The translations under genes and the position numbers were made by a program. A model generated the notes under the pieces. That model was not told the DNA's origin, made no database searches, and worked only from the letters and a program-made list of their open reading frames with translations. Below, piece after piece: positions 45,340 to 53,994 of a stretch of DNA of 64,000 nucleotides. Positions within the stretch are counted from its first letter, which is position 1, and every line of letters starts with the position of its first letter. Where the stretch lies: contig NZ_JAFBBV010000001.1 of the NCBI RefSeq assembly GCF_016907365.1, forward strand, positions 2,418,001 through 2,482,000, given 5' to 3'. Source of the stretch: Oerskovia paurometabola (GTDB lineage Bacteria; Actinomycetota; Actinomycetes; Actinomycetales; Cellulomonadaceae).

Positions 45340-47604
45340 ATGGGCCTGGTCGGGGTCGAGCAGGGCGAGGACGTCACGTCGGGGGCGACGGGCGCTCTCA
45401 CGGTGCTCAAGCGTGACGGTCGAGCGCTCGCGTTCGACGACGCCCGGATCCGCGCGGCGCTCCGCAAGGCCTACGAGGAGGTCCACGGGGCCGCGACGCC
45501 GTTCCACGAGCGCGCCCTCGACGCGGTCCTCGACCGGGTGGTCGCCGAGATCTCGGTGCGCTTCACGGACGTGGTGCAGATCTACGAGATCCAGGCCGTG
45601 GTCGAGCACGAGCTGCTCGCCTCGCGCGAGTACGACGTGGCCCGCGCCTACATCGACTATCGCGTCCAGCGGGACTTCGCGCGCAGCCGCTCGACCGACC
45701 TCAACCACTCGATCGTGGGGCTGATCAGCAAGGACTCGGCGGTCGTCAACGAGAACGCGAACAAGGACTCGGACGTCTTCAACACCCAGCGCGACCTGAC
45801 GGCGGGCGCGGTCGGCAAGGCGATCGGTCTGCGCATGCTGCCCCCGCACGTCGCGAACGCCCACCAGAAGGGCGACATCCACTACCACGACCTCGACTAC
45901 CACCCGTACGCGCCCATGACGAACTGCTGCCTGATCGACTTCCGGACGATGCTGTCCGAGGGGTTCCGCATCGGCAACGCGCAGGTCGAGCCGCCCCGCT
46001 CGATCCAGACCGCGGCCGCGCAGATCACGCAGATCATCGCGAACGTCGCCTCGAGCCAGTACGGCGGTTGCTCGGTCAACCGGATCGACGAGCTCCTGGC
46101 CCCGTACGCCGAGCTCAACTACGCCAAGCACCTCGTCGAGGCCGAGCACTGGCTCCCCGACGCCTCGACGCACGACGCGTACGCGCGGGCCAAGACGGCC
46201 AAGGACATCTACGACGCGATGCAGAGCCTCGAGTACGAGATCAACACGCTGTTCACGTCCAACGGGCAGACGCCTTTCACGTCGGTGGGCTTCGGGCTGG
46301 GCACGGGCTGGCTCGAGCGTGAGATCCAGCGTGCGATCCTGCAGATCCGCATCAAGGGCCTGGGAGCCGAGGGGCGTACCGCGATCTTCCCCAAGCTCAT
46401 CTACACGTTGCGCCGCGGGGTCAACCTGGAACCGGGCGACGAGAACTACGACCTCAAGGAGCTCGCCGTCGAGTGCGCGACCAAGCGCATGTACCCCGAC
46501 GTGCTGAGCTACGACAAGATCGTCGAGCTCACGGGCAGCTTCAAGATGCCCATGGGCTGCCGCTCGTTCCTGCAGGGGTGGCGAGACGCGGACGGCAACG
46601 ACGTGGTCGAAGGCCGCATGAACCTGGGCGTCGTGACGCTCAACCTGCCGCGCATCGCGCTCGAGGCCCGCGGCAGCCAGGAGGCGTTCTGGGACCTCCT
46701 GGAGGAGCGGCTGGCCACGGTCCGCGACGCGCTCGTCTACCGCGTCGAGCGGTGCAAGGAGGCCGTCCCGGGCAACGCCCCGATCCTGTACGTGCACGGT
46801 GCGTTCGGTGAGCGGCTCGCGCCGGACGACGACGTCGACCAGCTCTTCCGCGACGGGCGCGCGACCGTCTCGCTCGGGTACATCGGGCTGTACGAGGTCG
46901 CGGCCGCGTTCCACGGCGGCGCCTGGGAGACCGACCCGGAGGCCAAGGAGATGACGCTGCGCGTGCTGCGCACCCTCAAGGAGCACACGTCCGCGTGGAC
47001 GGCCGAGCACGGCTACCAGTTCAGCGTCTACTCGACCCCGAGCGAGAGCCTCACGGACCGGTTCGCGCGGCTCGACCGGGAGAAGTTCGGGGTGGTGGCC
47101 GACATCACCGACAAGGAGTACTACACGAACAGCTTCCACTACGACGTGCGCAAGGACCCGACGCCGTTCGAGAAGCTCGACTTCGAGATGGACTATCCGC
47201 AGTACGCGTCGGGCGGCTTCATCCACTACTGCGAGTACCCGGTGCTCCAGCAGAACCCCAAGGCGCTCGAGGCCGTGTGGGACTACGCCTACGACCGCGT
47301 GGGGTACCTCGGCACGAACACCCCGATCGACCGCTGCTACGCGTGCGGGTACGCGGGCGACTTCACGCCGACGGCGCGCGGCTTCGCGTGCCCGGGCTGC
47401 GGCAACACCGACCCGCGTACGTGCGACGTCGTCAAGCGCACGTGCGGGTACCTCGGCAACCCGCAGCAGCGCCCCATGGTGCACGGGCGGCACGTCGAGA
47501 TCTCCTCGCGCGTCAAGCACATGGCGGGGGCCGTGAGCCTCGGTGACCTCGACCAGCCGGGGTCACCGGGAGACGCGGGCGACGTCGGCACCGCGGAAGG
47601 CTGA
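45340..47604 (+). CDS. nrdD: anaerobic (class III) ribonucleoside-triphosphate reductase
   Basis: A 754-residue glycyl-radical enzyme that makes dNTPs without oxygen. It has an N-terminal ATP-cone (about residues 20-110, LKRDGRALAFDDARI), the barrel with VNENANKDSDVFN, the C-terminal zinc site (CYACGY and CPGCG) and the glycyl-radical loop KRTCGYLGNPQQRP. ATG 45340 follows AGAGAGG; more upstream frame is non-coding. nrdG follows by 8 bp. Tandem NrdR-like boxes lie 62-109 bp upstream, so NrdR repression is likely. Confidence 0.97.
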   Translation: MGLVGVEQGEDVTSGATGALTVLKRDGRALAFDDARIRAALRKAYEEVHGAATPFHERALDAVLDRVVAEISVRFTDVVQIYEIQAVVEHELLASREYDVARAYIDYRVQRDFARSRSTDLNHSIVGLISKDSAVVNENANKDSDVFNTQRDLTAGAVGKAIGLRMLPPHVANAHQKGDIHYHDLDYHPYAPMTNCCLIDFRTMLSEGFRIGNAQVEPPRSIQTAAAQITQIIANVASSQYGGCSVNRIDELLAPYAELNYAKHLVEAEHWLPDASTHDAYARAKTAKDIYDAMQSLEYEINTLFTSNGQTPFTSVGFGLGTGWLEREIQRAILQIRIKGLGAEGRTAIFPKLIYTLRRGVNLEPGDENYDLKELAVECATKRMYPDVLSYDKIVELTGSFKMPMGCRSFLQGWRDADGNDVVEGRMNLGVVTLNLPRIALEARGSQEAFWDLLEERLATVRDALVYRVERCKEAVPGNAPILYVHGAFGERLAPDDDVDQLFRDGRATVSLGYIGLYEVAAAFHGGAWETDPEAKEMTLRVLRTLKEHTSAWTAEHGYQFSVYSTPSESLTDRFARLDREKFGVVADITDKEYYTNSFHYDVRKDPTPFEKLDFEMDYPQYASGGFIHYCEYPVLQQNPKALEAVWDYAYDRVGYLGTNTPIDRCYACGYAGDFTPTARGFACPGCGNTDPRTCDVVKRTCGYLGNPQQRPMVHGRHVEISSRVKHMAGAVSLGDLDQPGSPGDAGDVGTAEG

Positions 47605-47612
47605 GGGCCGTC

Positions 47613-48185
47613 GTGCCGCGGGACCCGCAGCCCGGCTGGCTCGCCGAGCGTCTCAGCCGGGGTCACGTCGCGGACTACAAGCCGTTCGTGTTCGTCGACG
47701 GCGAGGGCGTGCGGTGCAGCCTGTACGTGAGCGGGTGCCTGTTCGCGTGCGAGGGCTGCTTCAACGAGGCGACCTGGAGCTTTCGCTACGGCTCCCCGTA
47801 CACGGACGAGCTCGAGGAGCGGATGCTCGCCGACCTCGCGCACGAGTCGGTGCAGGGCCTGTCCCTGCTCGGCGGCGAGCCGTTCCTCAACACCGGCGTG
47901 TGCCTGCGCATCGTGCGGCGCCTGCGTGAGCAGCACGGTCGGAGCAAGGACGTGTGGTGCTGGACCGGCTACACGTTCGAGGAGCTGAGCGCGGGGTCGG
48001 ACGACAAGCAGGACCTGCTCGCCGAGCTCGACGTCCTGGTCGATGGTCGGTTCGAGGTCGCGCGCCGCGACCTCACGCTCCCGTTCCGCGGGAGCACGAA
48101 CCAGCGGGTGCTGTCGGTCCCGGCCTCGCTCTCCGCGGGCCGCGCGGTCCCGTGGTCGCCCGCGCGCGAGGCCCGCTCCGCCTGA
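47613..48185 (+). CDS. nrdG: anaerobic ribonucleotide reductase activating protein
   Basis: Radical SAM activase that installs the glycyl radical on NrdD. The 190-residue protein has the CxxxCxxC motif in SGCLFACEGCFN, the GGEP motif (LSLLGGEPFLN) and WCWTGYTFEEL. GTG 47613 starts 8 bp after nrdD. A 17-bp hairpin follows the stop, so nrdD-nrdG forms a two-gene operon. Confidence 0.96.
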   Translation: MPRDPQPGWLAERLSRGHVADYKPFVFVDGEGVRCSLYVSGCLFACEGCFNEATWSFRYGSPYTDELEERMLADLAHESVQGLSLLGGEPFLNTGVCLRIVRRLREQHGRSKDVWCWTGYTFEELSAGSDDKQDLLAELDVLVDGRFEVARRDLTLPFRGSTNQRVLSVPASLSAGRAVPWSPAREARSA

Positions 48186-48193
48186 CGGGCCCA

Positions 48194-48236
48194 GACGGCG
48201 TCGCGCACCTTCCGCGCGGAGGTGCGCGACGCCGTC
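48194..48236 (+). terminator. hairpin after nrdG
   Basis: Perfect 17-bp stem GACGGCGTCGCGCACCT/AGGTGCGCGACGCCGTC with a 9-nt loop, 8 bp after the stop. Confidence 0.9.
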
Positions 48237-48330
48237 GGGCGGGGTCCTCGAGGCCCCTCGACGGGCGAGCACGCGGACTCGCCGCCCGGTGGAGCTTGGT
48301 CCTGGGCGCGGGCCGGGGTACATCTAGGGG

Positions 48331-49935
48331 ATGCGCACGAACCCCCACGAAATCACCCATCAGGTGCTCGCCGCCCGCGGCGTCGGCGGCCACCGCCAGT
48401 ACCGCATCCCCGCCCTGGCCGTCTCGACGCGCGGCACGGTCCTCGCGGCGTACGACGGGCGACCCAACCTCGACGACCTGCCGAACACGATCGACCTCCT
48501 GGTCCGGCGCAGCCTCGACCACGGGCGCACGTGGGGTCCGCAGCAGGACGTGCGCGTCGGTACGGGGCTCCAGGGCTTCGGCGACCCGAGCCTGCTCGTC
48601 GACAAGGTGACGGGGCGGATCTTCTGCTTCCACGCCGCGGGGACCCACGCCGGGTTCTTCGAGGCGGTCGAGGGGCTCGAGCCCGAGGACGACGTCCAGC
48701 ACGTCGACCTGTCGTCCTCCGACGACGACGGCCTCACCTGGTCCCACCGGCGTATGACGGCCTCGCTCAAGCCGCAGGGCGTCACGGGGCTCTTCGCCGC
48801 GGCCGGCGCCGGGATCCAGCTCGAGACCGGACCGTACGCGGGGCGCCTGCTCCAGCAGATGGTCCTGCTCCTGGGCGGGGAGATCCGCGCCGCGTCGGCG
48901 TACTCGGACGACCACGGCGACACGTGGACGCTGGGCGAACCCACGGGGCCAGGCGCCAACGAGAACAAGGTCGTGGAGCTGCACGACGGACGCGTGCTCC
49001 TGAGCTCGCGCGCCAAGGGCTGCCGGGTGCAGGCCGTCTCGACCGACGGCGGCCACTCCTACGGGCCGTTGACGCCCGTGCCGGACCTGCCCGACCCGAG
49101 CGACAACGGCAGCATCCTGCGGCTCGGGGCCGTCACCGACGCGGCCGCTCCCCTGCTCGTGACCAACAACCGCGACGCCGACCTGCGCCGCAACACGGTG
49201 CTCAGCGTCTCGCACGACGAGGGCACGACCTGGCGGCCCGCGCTGACGATCTGCGCGGGCTCGAGCGCCTACTCGACGGGCACCGTGCTCGGCGACGGGT
49301 CGCTCGGCGTGCTCTACGAGCGCGCCGGGTACAGCGAGATCGTGTTCGCCCGCGTCGACGCCGATGCCCTGTCCCCCGCCGCCCTCGCCGACGCCACCCG
49401 GACCTACCAGGACGACGACGGCGGCGCCTTCACCGTGGTGCTGCGTTCGATCACCCCCGGGCGTCCCGCCCAGTGGGTCAGCGTGGGCGCGTCGCACGTC
49501 ATCTCGGCCGAGGGCGGCGACTGGGGCGTGCACACCTGGAAGGAGATCGGCCAGGGGTACGACGGCGACCAGGTCCTCGGCACGCGCGAGGCGCAGGACG
49601 TCAACTACGGACCGGCCGCGCCGGGGCTGCGCGCGGGCGACATCCTGGCGTTCACCGGGCGCTTCCGGCACCGTGGCACGGAGCCGGTCACGGCTGCGTT
49701 GAGCGGGACCTTCGACGGGGACGTCGCGGCCGACTTCCCGGCCGAGCGCCTGGCGCCCGGCGAGGACGCCCTGTACTTCACGCCGACCTACACCGTGACC
49801 GCGCAGGACGTCGCTGCGGGCTTCGTGGTCGTGAGGTGCGCGGTCCAGGCCGGCGACGACCGCTTCGAGCGGGCGTTCCGCGCTGACTGCGTGACCGGGG
49901 AGGTCGTGCCGGTCGAGGAGAGCGTGGCGCGGTAG
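48331..49935 (+). CDS. sialidase-like (BNR/Asp-box) protein without signal peptide
   Basis: A 534-residue six-bladed beta-propeller of the sialidase superfamily. YRIPALAV is the (F/Y)RIP motif with the first active-site Arg; five Asp boxes are visible (SLDHGRTW, SDDDGLTW, SDDHGDTW, STDGGHSY, SHDEGTTW), and ANENKVVEL and YSTGTVLGDGSLGVLYE resemble the catalytic Glu and Tyr/Glu regions. A C-terminal beta-sandwich module (about residues 400-530) follows. There is no secretion signal, unusual for a family that mostly acts outside the cell. TTGGTC-N17-TACATC ends 6 nt before the ATG, suggesting a leaderless mRNA. Confidence 0.88.
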   Translation: MRTNPHEITHQVLAARGVGGHRQYRIPALAVSTRGTVLAAYDGRPNLDDLPNTIDLLVRRSLDHGRTWGPQQDVRVGTGLQGFGDPSLLVDKVTGRIFCFHAAGTHAGFFEAVEGLEPEDDVQHVDLSSSDDDGLTWSHRRMTASLKPQGVTGLFAAAGAGIQLETGPYAGRLLQQMVLLLGGEIRAASAYSDDHGDTWTLGEPTGPGANENKVVELHDGRVLLSSRAKGCRVQAVSTDGGHSYGPLTPVPDLPDPSDNGSILRLGAVTDAAAPLLVTNNRDADLRRNTVLSVSHDEGTTWRPALTICAGSSAYSTGTVLGDGSLGVLYERAGYSEIVFARVDADALSPAALADATRTYQDDDGGAFTVVLRSITPGRPAQWVSVGASHVISAEGGDWGVHTWKEIGQGYDGDQVLGTREAQDVNYGPAAPGLRAGDILAFTGRFRHRGTEPVTAALSGTFDGDVAADFPAERLAPGEDALYFTPTYTVTAQDVAAGFVVVRCAVQAGDDRFERAFRADCVTGEVVPVEESVAR

Positions 49936-49947
49936 CGGCGCCTTCGC

Positions 49948-50001
49948 GGGCCTGACGCCTCAGGGGCCGACCGGCTGATCGGCCCCTGAGGCGTCAGGCC
50001 C
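49948..50001. terminator. 23-bp perfect bidirectional terminator
   Basis: Perfect 23-bp inverted repeat (arms 49948-49970 and 49979-50001, 8-nt loop) between two convergent genes. The right arm runs into the last codons and stop of the DUF1801 gene. Confidence 0.88.
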
Positions 50002-50350
50002 CCGCTTCCTGGCGCGACGCGCGCGCGAGGCGTTCGACCAGATCGTCCGGGATCGGCTTGCGGGGCGAGAAGGTGACGCCGGTCTTGGTCGCCCTGAAGC
50101 CCGCGGCAGCGATCTCCCCGGCATGCTCGGAGATGGCACCCGGAAGGACGTACAGCCCGCACTGCTTGCTGAACGCCGCATAGCCGGCGACGACCGAGCC
50201 GCCGATCGTGAACCCCGGCATGTCGTACGCCACGATCTCGTCCGCGTCCGGCAGGGCACCGGCCAGGAGAGCGCGCAGCCGTCTCAGCGAGGGCTGGAAC
50301 GCCTCGGGCGCTGCGGCGATGTAGGCGTCGTGGTCGGCTGCCGTCGTCAT
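49994..50350 (-). CDS. DUF1801 domain protein (iron-chaperone/YdhG-like)
   Basis: A 118-residue protein with the DUF1801 pattern: AAPEAFQPSLRRLRALLAGALPDADEIVAYDMPGF-type N-terminus (shown only as landmarks PEAFQPSLRRL and IVAYDMPGF), CGLYVLPGAI and GVTFSPRKPIPDDLV. Bacillus relatives are linked to iron handling (Fra), but most members have no known role. ATG 50350 has GAGGCGACCC upstream. Its last codons lie in the terminator hairpin. Confidence 0.87.
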   Translation of the reverse strand: MTTAADHDAYIAAAPEAFQPSLRRLRALLAGALPDADEIVAYDMPGFTIGGSVVAGYAAFSKQCGLYVLPGAISEHAGEIAAAGFRATKTGVTFSPRKPIPDDLVERLARASRQEAGA

Positions 50351-50400
50351 GGGTCGCCTCGTTCCTGTCTTCTCGTCGTCACGATCGTGCTCCACACCCT

Positions 50401-50451
50401 GCCCGACGGCGGCCCGCGGCCTCGCGCGCCAGGTGCGCTCCGCCGTCGGGC
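50401..50451 (-). terminator. hairpin downstream of DNA alkylation repair gene
   Basis: Perfect 12-bp arms GCCCGACGGCGG/CCGCCGTCGGGC with a 27-nt loop, 16 bp after the stop of the alkD-like gene. Confidence 0.7.
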
Positions 50452-50466
50452 CCGGGGCGGGAGGCG

Positions 50467-51153
50467 CTACGCCGTCGTCTGGCGCCGGACGATCTCCGCG
50501 ATCCACGTCGGGGCGAAGGGCGACGTACAGCCCGGCGGCGTCGGGTAGTCCTTGAGGACCTCGAGCCGCTCACCGATGCCGACCGCACGGTCGCGGAGCT
50601 CGGGGTGGTGGATGCCGATGGTCGCGAGGCACTCGTTCATGGCCCACTGGAGGCGCTCGGGCGCGTCCTTCATGTCGGCCTCGACACGGTCGAGGAGCCC
50701 GGGCAGGTCAAGGCCCTCGGGGGACTTCGCGACCCGGGCGGTCGTCAGGGCCCACCCAGCGCTCTGGACGACCGGGTCGGGGTCGGCGAACCACGCGGTG
50801 CGCAGAAGCTCGACGTGCGGGCTCTTCTTGACGACGTAGCTCACGAGCCAGCCGTGCACCTTGGGGACGCGCGCGTCACGCAGCATGGCGTCGAGCTCGT
50901 CGGCCGACCAGTCCTTGGGGCGGCAGACCAGGATCGCGACGAGCCGCGCCGCGGTGTCGCCCGTCTCCCAGAGCTGACCCGCGAGGTCGTGCTGCGTCCC
51001 CCGGGACTTCGCGACCGCGCGCAGCCTGGTGAGGTTGACGCCGTGGTCGTCGCCGTGGCGTTCGTTGACCGCACGGATCTTCGGGTCCTCGAGGGCCCTC
51101 AGCTCGGCCAGCACGTCGCTGACGGTCGCCTCTGCCACGGCCTTCGTCGCCAC
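50467..51153 (-). CDS. DNA alkylation repair protein (AlkD/AlkC HEAT-like family)
   Basis: A 228-residue all-helical protein with HEAT-like repeats. VNLTRLRAVAKSRGTQHDLA, VHGWLVSYVVKKSPH, WFADPDPVVQSAGWAL and RLQWAMNECLATIGIHHPEL are hallmarks of the DNA alkylation repair (DNA_alkylation) family, whose AlkD members release alkylated bases without base flipping. ATG 51153 has GAGGAG upstream. No SOS or Ada site is seen nearby. Confidence 0.88.
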   Translation of the reverse strand: MATKAVAEATVSDVLAELRALEDPKIRAVNERHGDDHGVNLTRLRAVAKSRGTQHDLAGQLWETGDTAARLVAILVCRPKDWSADELDAMLRDARVPKVHGWLVSYVVKKSPHVELLRTAWFADPDPVVQSAGWALTTARVAKSPEGLDLPGLLDRVEADMKDAPERLQWAMNECLATIGIHHPELRDRAVGIGERLEVLKDYPTPPGCTSPFAPTWIAEIVRRQTTA

Positions 51154-51355
51154 GTCGCACTCCTCGGTCCGGTCGTCGGTCGTCGCTCACACCCTACGTC
51201 GCCGGTCCCCCTGCCCCCCGAGCCCCCCTGCACGGAGCACGGGCCGGCGGCAGGGAGAATAGGAGCGAGATTCCGGGAACGCCCGGGCGCGCTTCCGCGT
51301 TGACCTGTCGGAATCTACCCGCGATCTGAGAGAGACATGGACGCAGACAGTACGA

Positions 51356-51394
51356 ACCCCCTTGTGCCGGCCACCGATGCTGCGACGAGGGGGT
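51356..51394 (+). promoter_or_regulatory. 5' UTR hairpin that can mask the ribosome-binding site of the CNNM gene
   Basis: ACCCCCTTGT (51356-51365) pairs with ACGAGGGGGT (51385-51394) except for one G-T pair. The second arm contains the GAGGGGG Shine-Dalgarno of the ATG at 51405, so folding would block translation. A TTGACC near 51300 may belong to the promoter. No known riboswitch class is recognised. Confidence 0.4.
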
Positions 51395-51404
51395 GCAGGT
51401 TCTG

Positions 51405-52832
51405 ATGTGGGTGTTGACACTGCTGCTCGGCGTCGTCGTGATCGTCGCGATCACGGCTGTGACCGGCTACTTCGTCGCCCAGGAGTTCGCGTACATGGCC
51501 GTGGACCGGTCGCGCCTGAGTGCGCGTGCCGGCACCGGGGACGCCGGCGCCAAGCGCGCCCTGGCGGTCACCAAGCGCACGTCCTTCATGCTCTCGGGCG
51601 CCCAGCTCGGCATCACGGTGACGGGGCTGCTGGTCGGCTACGTCGCCGAGCCGCTCGTCGGTGAGTCCCTGGGTACTGCCCTGGGCGGGGTCGGTGTACC
51701 GACCGGCGTGGGCATCGCCGTGGGCACCGTCCTGGCGCTCGTGTTCTCGACGTTCGTCCAGATGATCTTCGGCGAGCTGTTCCCCAAGAACCTCGCGATC
51801 GCTCGCCCTGAGCCCGTCGCCCTGTGGCTCGCCCGTTCGACGACCATCTACCTCGCCGTGTTCGGGTGGCTCATCAAGATCTTCGACCAGGCCTCGAACC
51901 TCCTGCTCAAAGCCCTGCGGATCGAGCCTGTCCACGACGTCGAGCACTCGGCCACGGCCCGTGACCTCGAGCACATCGTCGCGGACTCGCGCCAGAGCGG
52001 CGACCTCCCCGCCGAGCTCTCCGTGCTCCTGGACCGCATCCTGGACTTCCCCGACCAGGACGTCGAGCACGCCATGATCCCGCGTGCCCACGTCGACGTC
52101 GTGCACGTCGACGACACCCTCGCCGAGGTGCGTGCCCGCATGGCTGCCGGTCACTCGCGCTACCCCGTGCTGACCGACGACGACCAGGTCGTCGGCGTCG
52201 TCCACCTCGTCGACGTCCTGACCACCGCGCACCGCGACGAGGTCCAGGCCCGCAGCTTCATGCGCCCCGTGGTCGTGATCCCGACGGCGATGAGCCTGCC
52301 CGACGCGCTGCGCGAGCTGACCGAGACCCACAACCAGCTCGCGTGCGTGATCGACGAGTACGGCGGCTTCGCGGGCGTCCTGACGGCCGAGGACCTGGCC
52401 GAGGAGCTCGTCGGCGAGATCACCGACGAGCACGACCCCGCGACGCCCACCATCGCCCCCCGGGACGACGACGGGATCTGGGTCATGCCCGGCGACACCC
52501 ACATCGACGAGGTCGAGCGTGCGATCGGCCGCGACCTGCCCCGCGGCGACTACGAGACGATCGCAGGCCTCGTGATCGACCACCACGGATCGCTGCTCGA
52601 GCCCGGCGAGAGCATCGTCGTCCAGCTCCCCCTGGACCCCGCCGACCTCGCCCTGACCGACGAGCCCGAGCCGGCCTGGATGCGCGTCGACGTGGTCGAG
52701 GTCGAACGACACGTCCCGTCCCTGGTCCGCGTGATCTTCCCGACCGACCACCAGCCGCCCGCCACGCCCGAGCCAGACCCCGCCACGACGCCCGAGGCGT
52801 CCGAGGCCCAGACCGAGGAGGGTGACCGATGA
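51405..52832 (+). CDS. CNNM/CorB-type transmembrane protein with CBS pair and CorC_HlyC domain
   Basis: A 475-residue membrane protein: a CNNM (DUF21) domain with four helices (about residues 1-190), a CBS pair (about 205-335, RYPVLTDDDQVVGVVHLVDV) and a C-terminal CorC_HlyC domain (GIWVMPGDTHIDEVERAIG), then a Pro/Glu/Ala tail. Such proteins (called hemolysin family in annotations) export Mg2+ or other divalent metals in characterised cases. The ATG 51405 is used because the upstream in-frame GTG 51393 overlaps its ribosome-binding site. The second CNNM gene overlaps by 4 bp. Confidence 0.92.
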   Translation: MWVLTLLLGVVVIVAITAVTGYFVAQEFAYMAVDRSRLSARAGTGDAGAKRALAVTKRTSFMLSGAQLGITVTGLLVGYVAEPLVGESLGTALGGVGVPTGVGIAVGTVLALVFSTFVQMIFGELFPKNLAIARPEPVALWLARSTTIYLAVFGWLIKIFDQASNLLLKALRIEPVHDVEHSATARDLEHIVADSRQSGDLPAELSVLLDRILDFPDQDVEHAMIPRAHVDVVHVDDTLAEVRARMAAGHSRYPVLTDDDQVVGVVHLVDVLTTAHRDEVQARSFMRPVVVIPTAMSLPDALRELTETHNQLACVIDEYGGFAGVLTAEDLAEELVGEITDEHDPATPTIAPRDDDGIWVMPGDTHIDEVERAIGRDLPRGDYETIAGLVIDHHGSLLEPGESIVVQLPLDPADLALTDEPEPAWMRVDVVEVERHVPSLVRVIFPTDHQPPATPEPDPATTPEASEAQTEEGDR

Positions 52833-53842
52833 GCAACCCCTGGGTCGTCGTGGCCATCACCGTCGTCATCATCGCGCTCAGCGCGTTCTTCGTCGCCGTC
52901 GAGTTCGCGCTGCTCGCCGCCAAGCGGCACCGTCTCGAGGACGCCGCCCCCAACAGCCGCTCGGCGCGCGCCGCGCTGCGCAGCTCGACCGAGCTGACCG
53001 TGCTGCTCGCCGGGTCCCAGCTCGGCATCACCGCCTGCACGCTGGCGCTCGGCGCGATCACCAAGCCGGCCGTCCACCACTGGCTCACCCCGGCCTTCGA
53101 GGCGTGGGGCGCACCGCTGTGGGCTGCGGACGTCGCCGGTTTCGTCCTCGCGCTGATCATCGTGACGTTCCTGCACCTGGTCGTCGGCGAGATGGCCCCC
53201 AAGTCCTGGGCCATCGCTCACCCCGAGACCTCGGCGACCCTGCTCGCCATCCCGATGCGCGGCTTCATGTGGCTGACACGCCCCCTGCTGACCGGGCTGA
53301 ACAACATGGCGAACTGGTGCCTGGTCAGGGTGGGCGTCGAGCCGACCGGCCAGGTCGCCTCCGGGCAGAGCGCAGACGACCTGCGCCACCTCGTCGAGCA
53401 CTCGGCGAACGTCGGCGCCCTGGACCCGTCCTACTTCGCCCAGCTCTCCGGGGCGCTGGACCTGCAGACCCTCACGGTGGGCGACCTGCTCGCCGACAGC
53501 GGGAGGCCGACGAAGGTGCCGCTCGACGCCACGGTCCGCGACGTCCAGGAGGCCACGCGCACGTCGGGCCACCTGCGGATCCTGCTCGGCGACGGCTCCG
53601 CGGTCTCGGGCGTGGTGCACGTGCGCGACACGCTCGACGTCGCCGAGGACAGCCCCGCGGCCGACCTCATGCGGGCGCCCTTCACCCTGGGGACCTCCGT
53701 CCCCGTCTACGCGGCCCTGGCCCAGATGCGCGAGACCCGCAACCACCTGGCCGTCGTGACCGACGGCGCCACGGTCGCCGGGGTCATCACGCTCGCCGAC
53801 GTCATGGCGCGCCTCTTCCCCCGGGAGACGGTCTCGGCCTGA
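52829..53842 (+). CDS. CNNM/CorB-type transmembrane protein with CBS pair, short form
   Basis: A 337-residue paralogue of the preceding protein: CNNM domain (FFVAVEFALLAAKRHRLE, LHLVVGEMAPKSWAIAHP) and a CBS pair (RILLGDGSAVSGVVHVRD, VTDGATVAGVITLADV), but without the C-terminal CorC_HlyC domain. Its ATG overlaps the upstream stop (ATGA). The long/short tandem suggests a heterodimeric metal transporter, which is inference from the pairing. Confidence 0.92.
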   Translation: MSNPWVVVAITVVIIALSAFFVAVEFALLAAKRHRLEDAAPNSRSARAALRSSTELTVLLAGSQLGITACTLALGAITKPAVHHWLTPAFEAWGAPLWAADVAGFVLALIIVTFLHLVVGEMAPKSWAIAHPETSATLLAIPMRGFMWLTRPLLTGLNNMANWCLVRVGVEPTGQVASGQSADDLRHLVEHSANVGALDPSYFAQLSGALDLQTLTVGDLLADSGRPTKVPLDATVRDVQEATRTSGHLRILLGDGSAVSGVVHVRDTLDVAEDSPAADLMRAPFTLGTSVPVYAALAQMRETRNHLAVVTDGATVAGVITLADVMARLFPRETVSA

Positions 53843-53880
53843 CCCCTGCGGCGGCCCGCACCGTTCGAGCCCGCGCTCCC

Positions 53881-53928
53881 GACGACGGCGCCCCACCTGG
53901 TCGAAGCACCGGGTGGGGTGCCGTCGTT
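53881..53928. terminator. hairpin between CNNM and DUF3021 genes
   Basis: GACGACGGCGCCCCACC pairs with GGTGGGGTGCCGTCGTT apart from one G-T pair and the terminal base, with a 14-nt loop, between convergent genes. Confidence 0.75.
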
Positions 53929-53940
53929 CCCGGGTGCGGC

Positions 53941-53984
53941 GCCGTCGTCGGGCCGTCGTCGGGCCGTCGTCGGGCCGCCGCCGG
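53941..53984. repeat. 11-bp tandem repeat, four units
   Basis: Three identical GCCGTCGTCGG units followed by the variant GCCGCCGCCGG, in the convergent intergenic region just before the DUF3021 stop. Confidence 0.9.
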
Positions 53985-53994
53985 GCAAGGGGCG

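Noticed and set aside
44413..47520. Minus-strand open frame of over 1,000 codons covering nrdD
   Set aside because: Only the last 207 residues (from ATG 45036) are a real gene; the rest is the antisense of nrdD.
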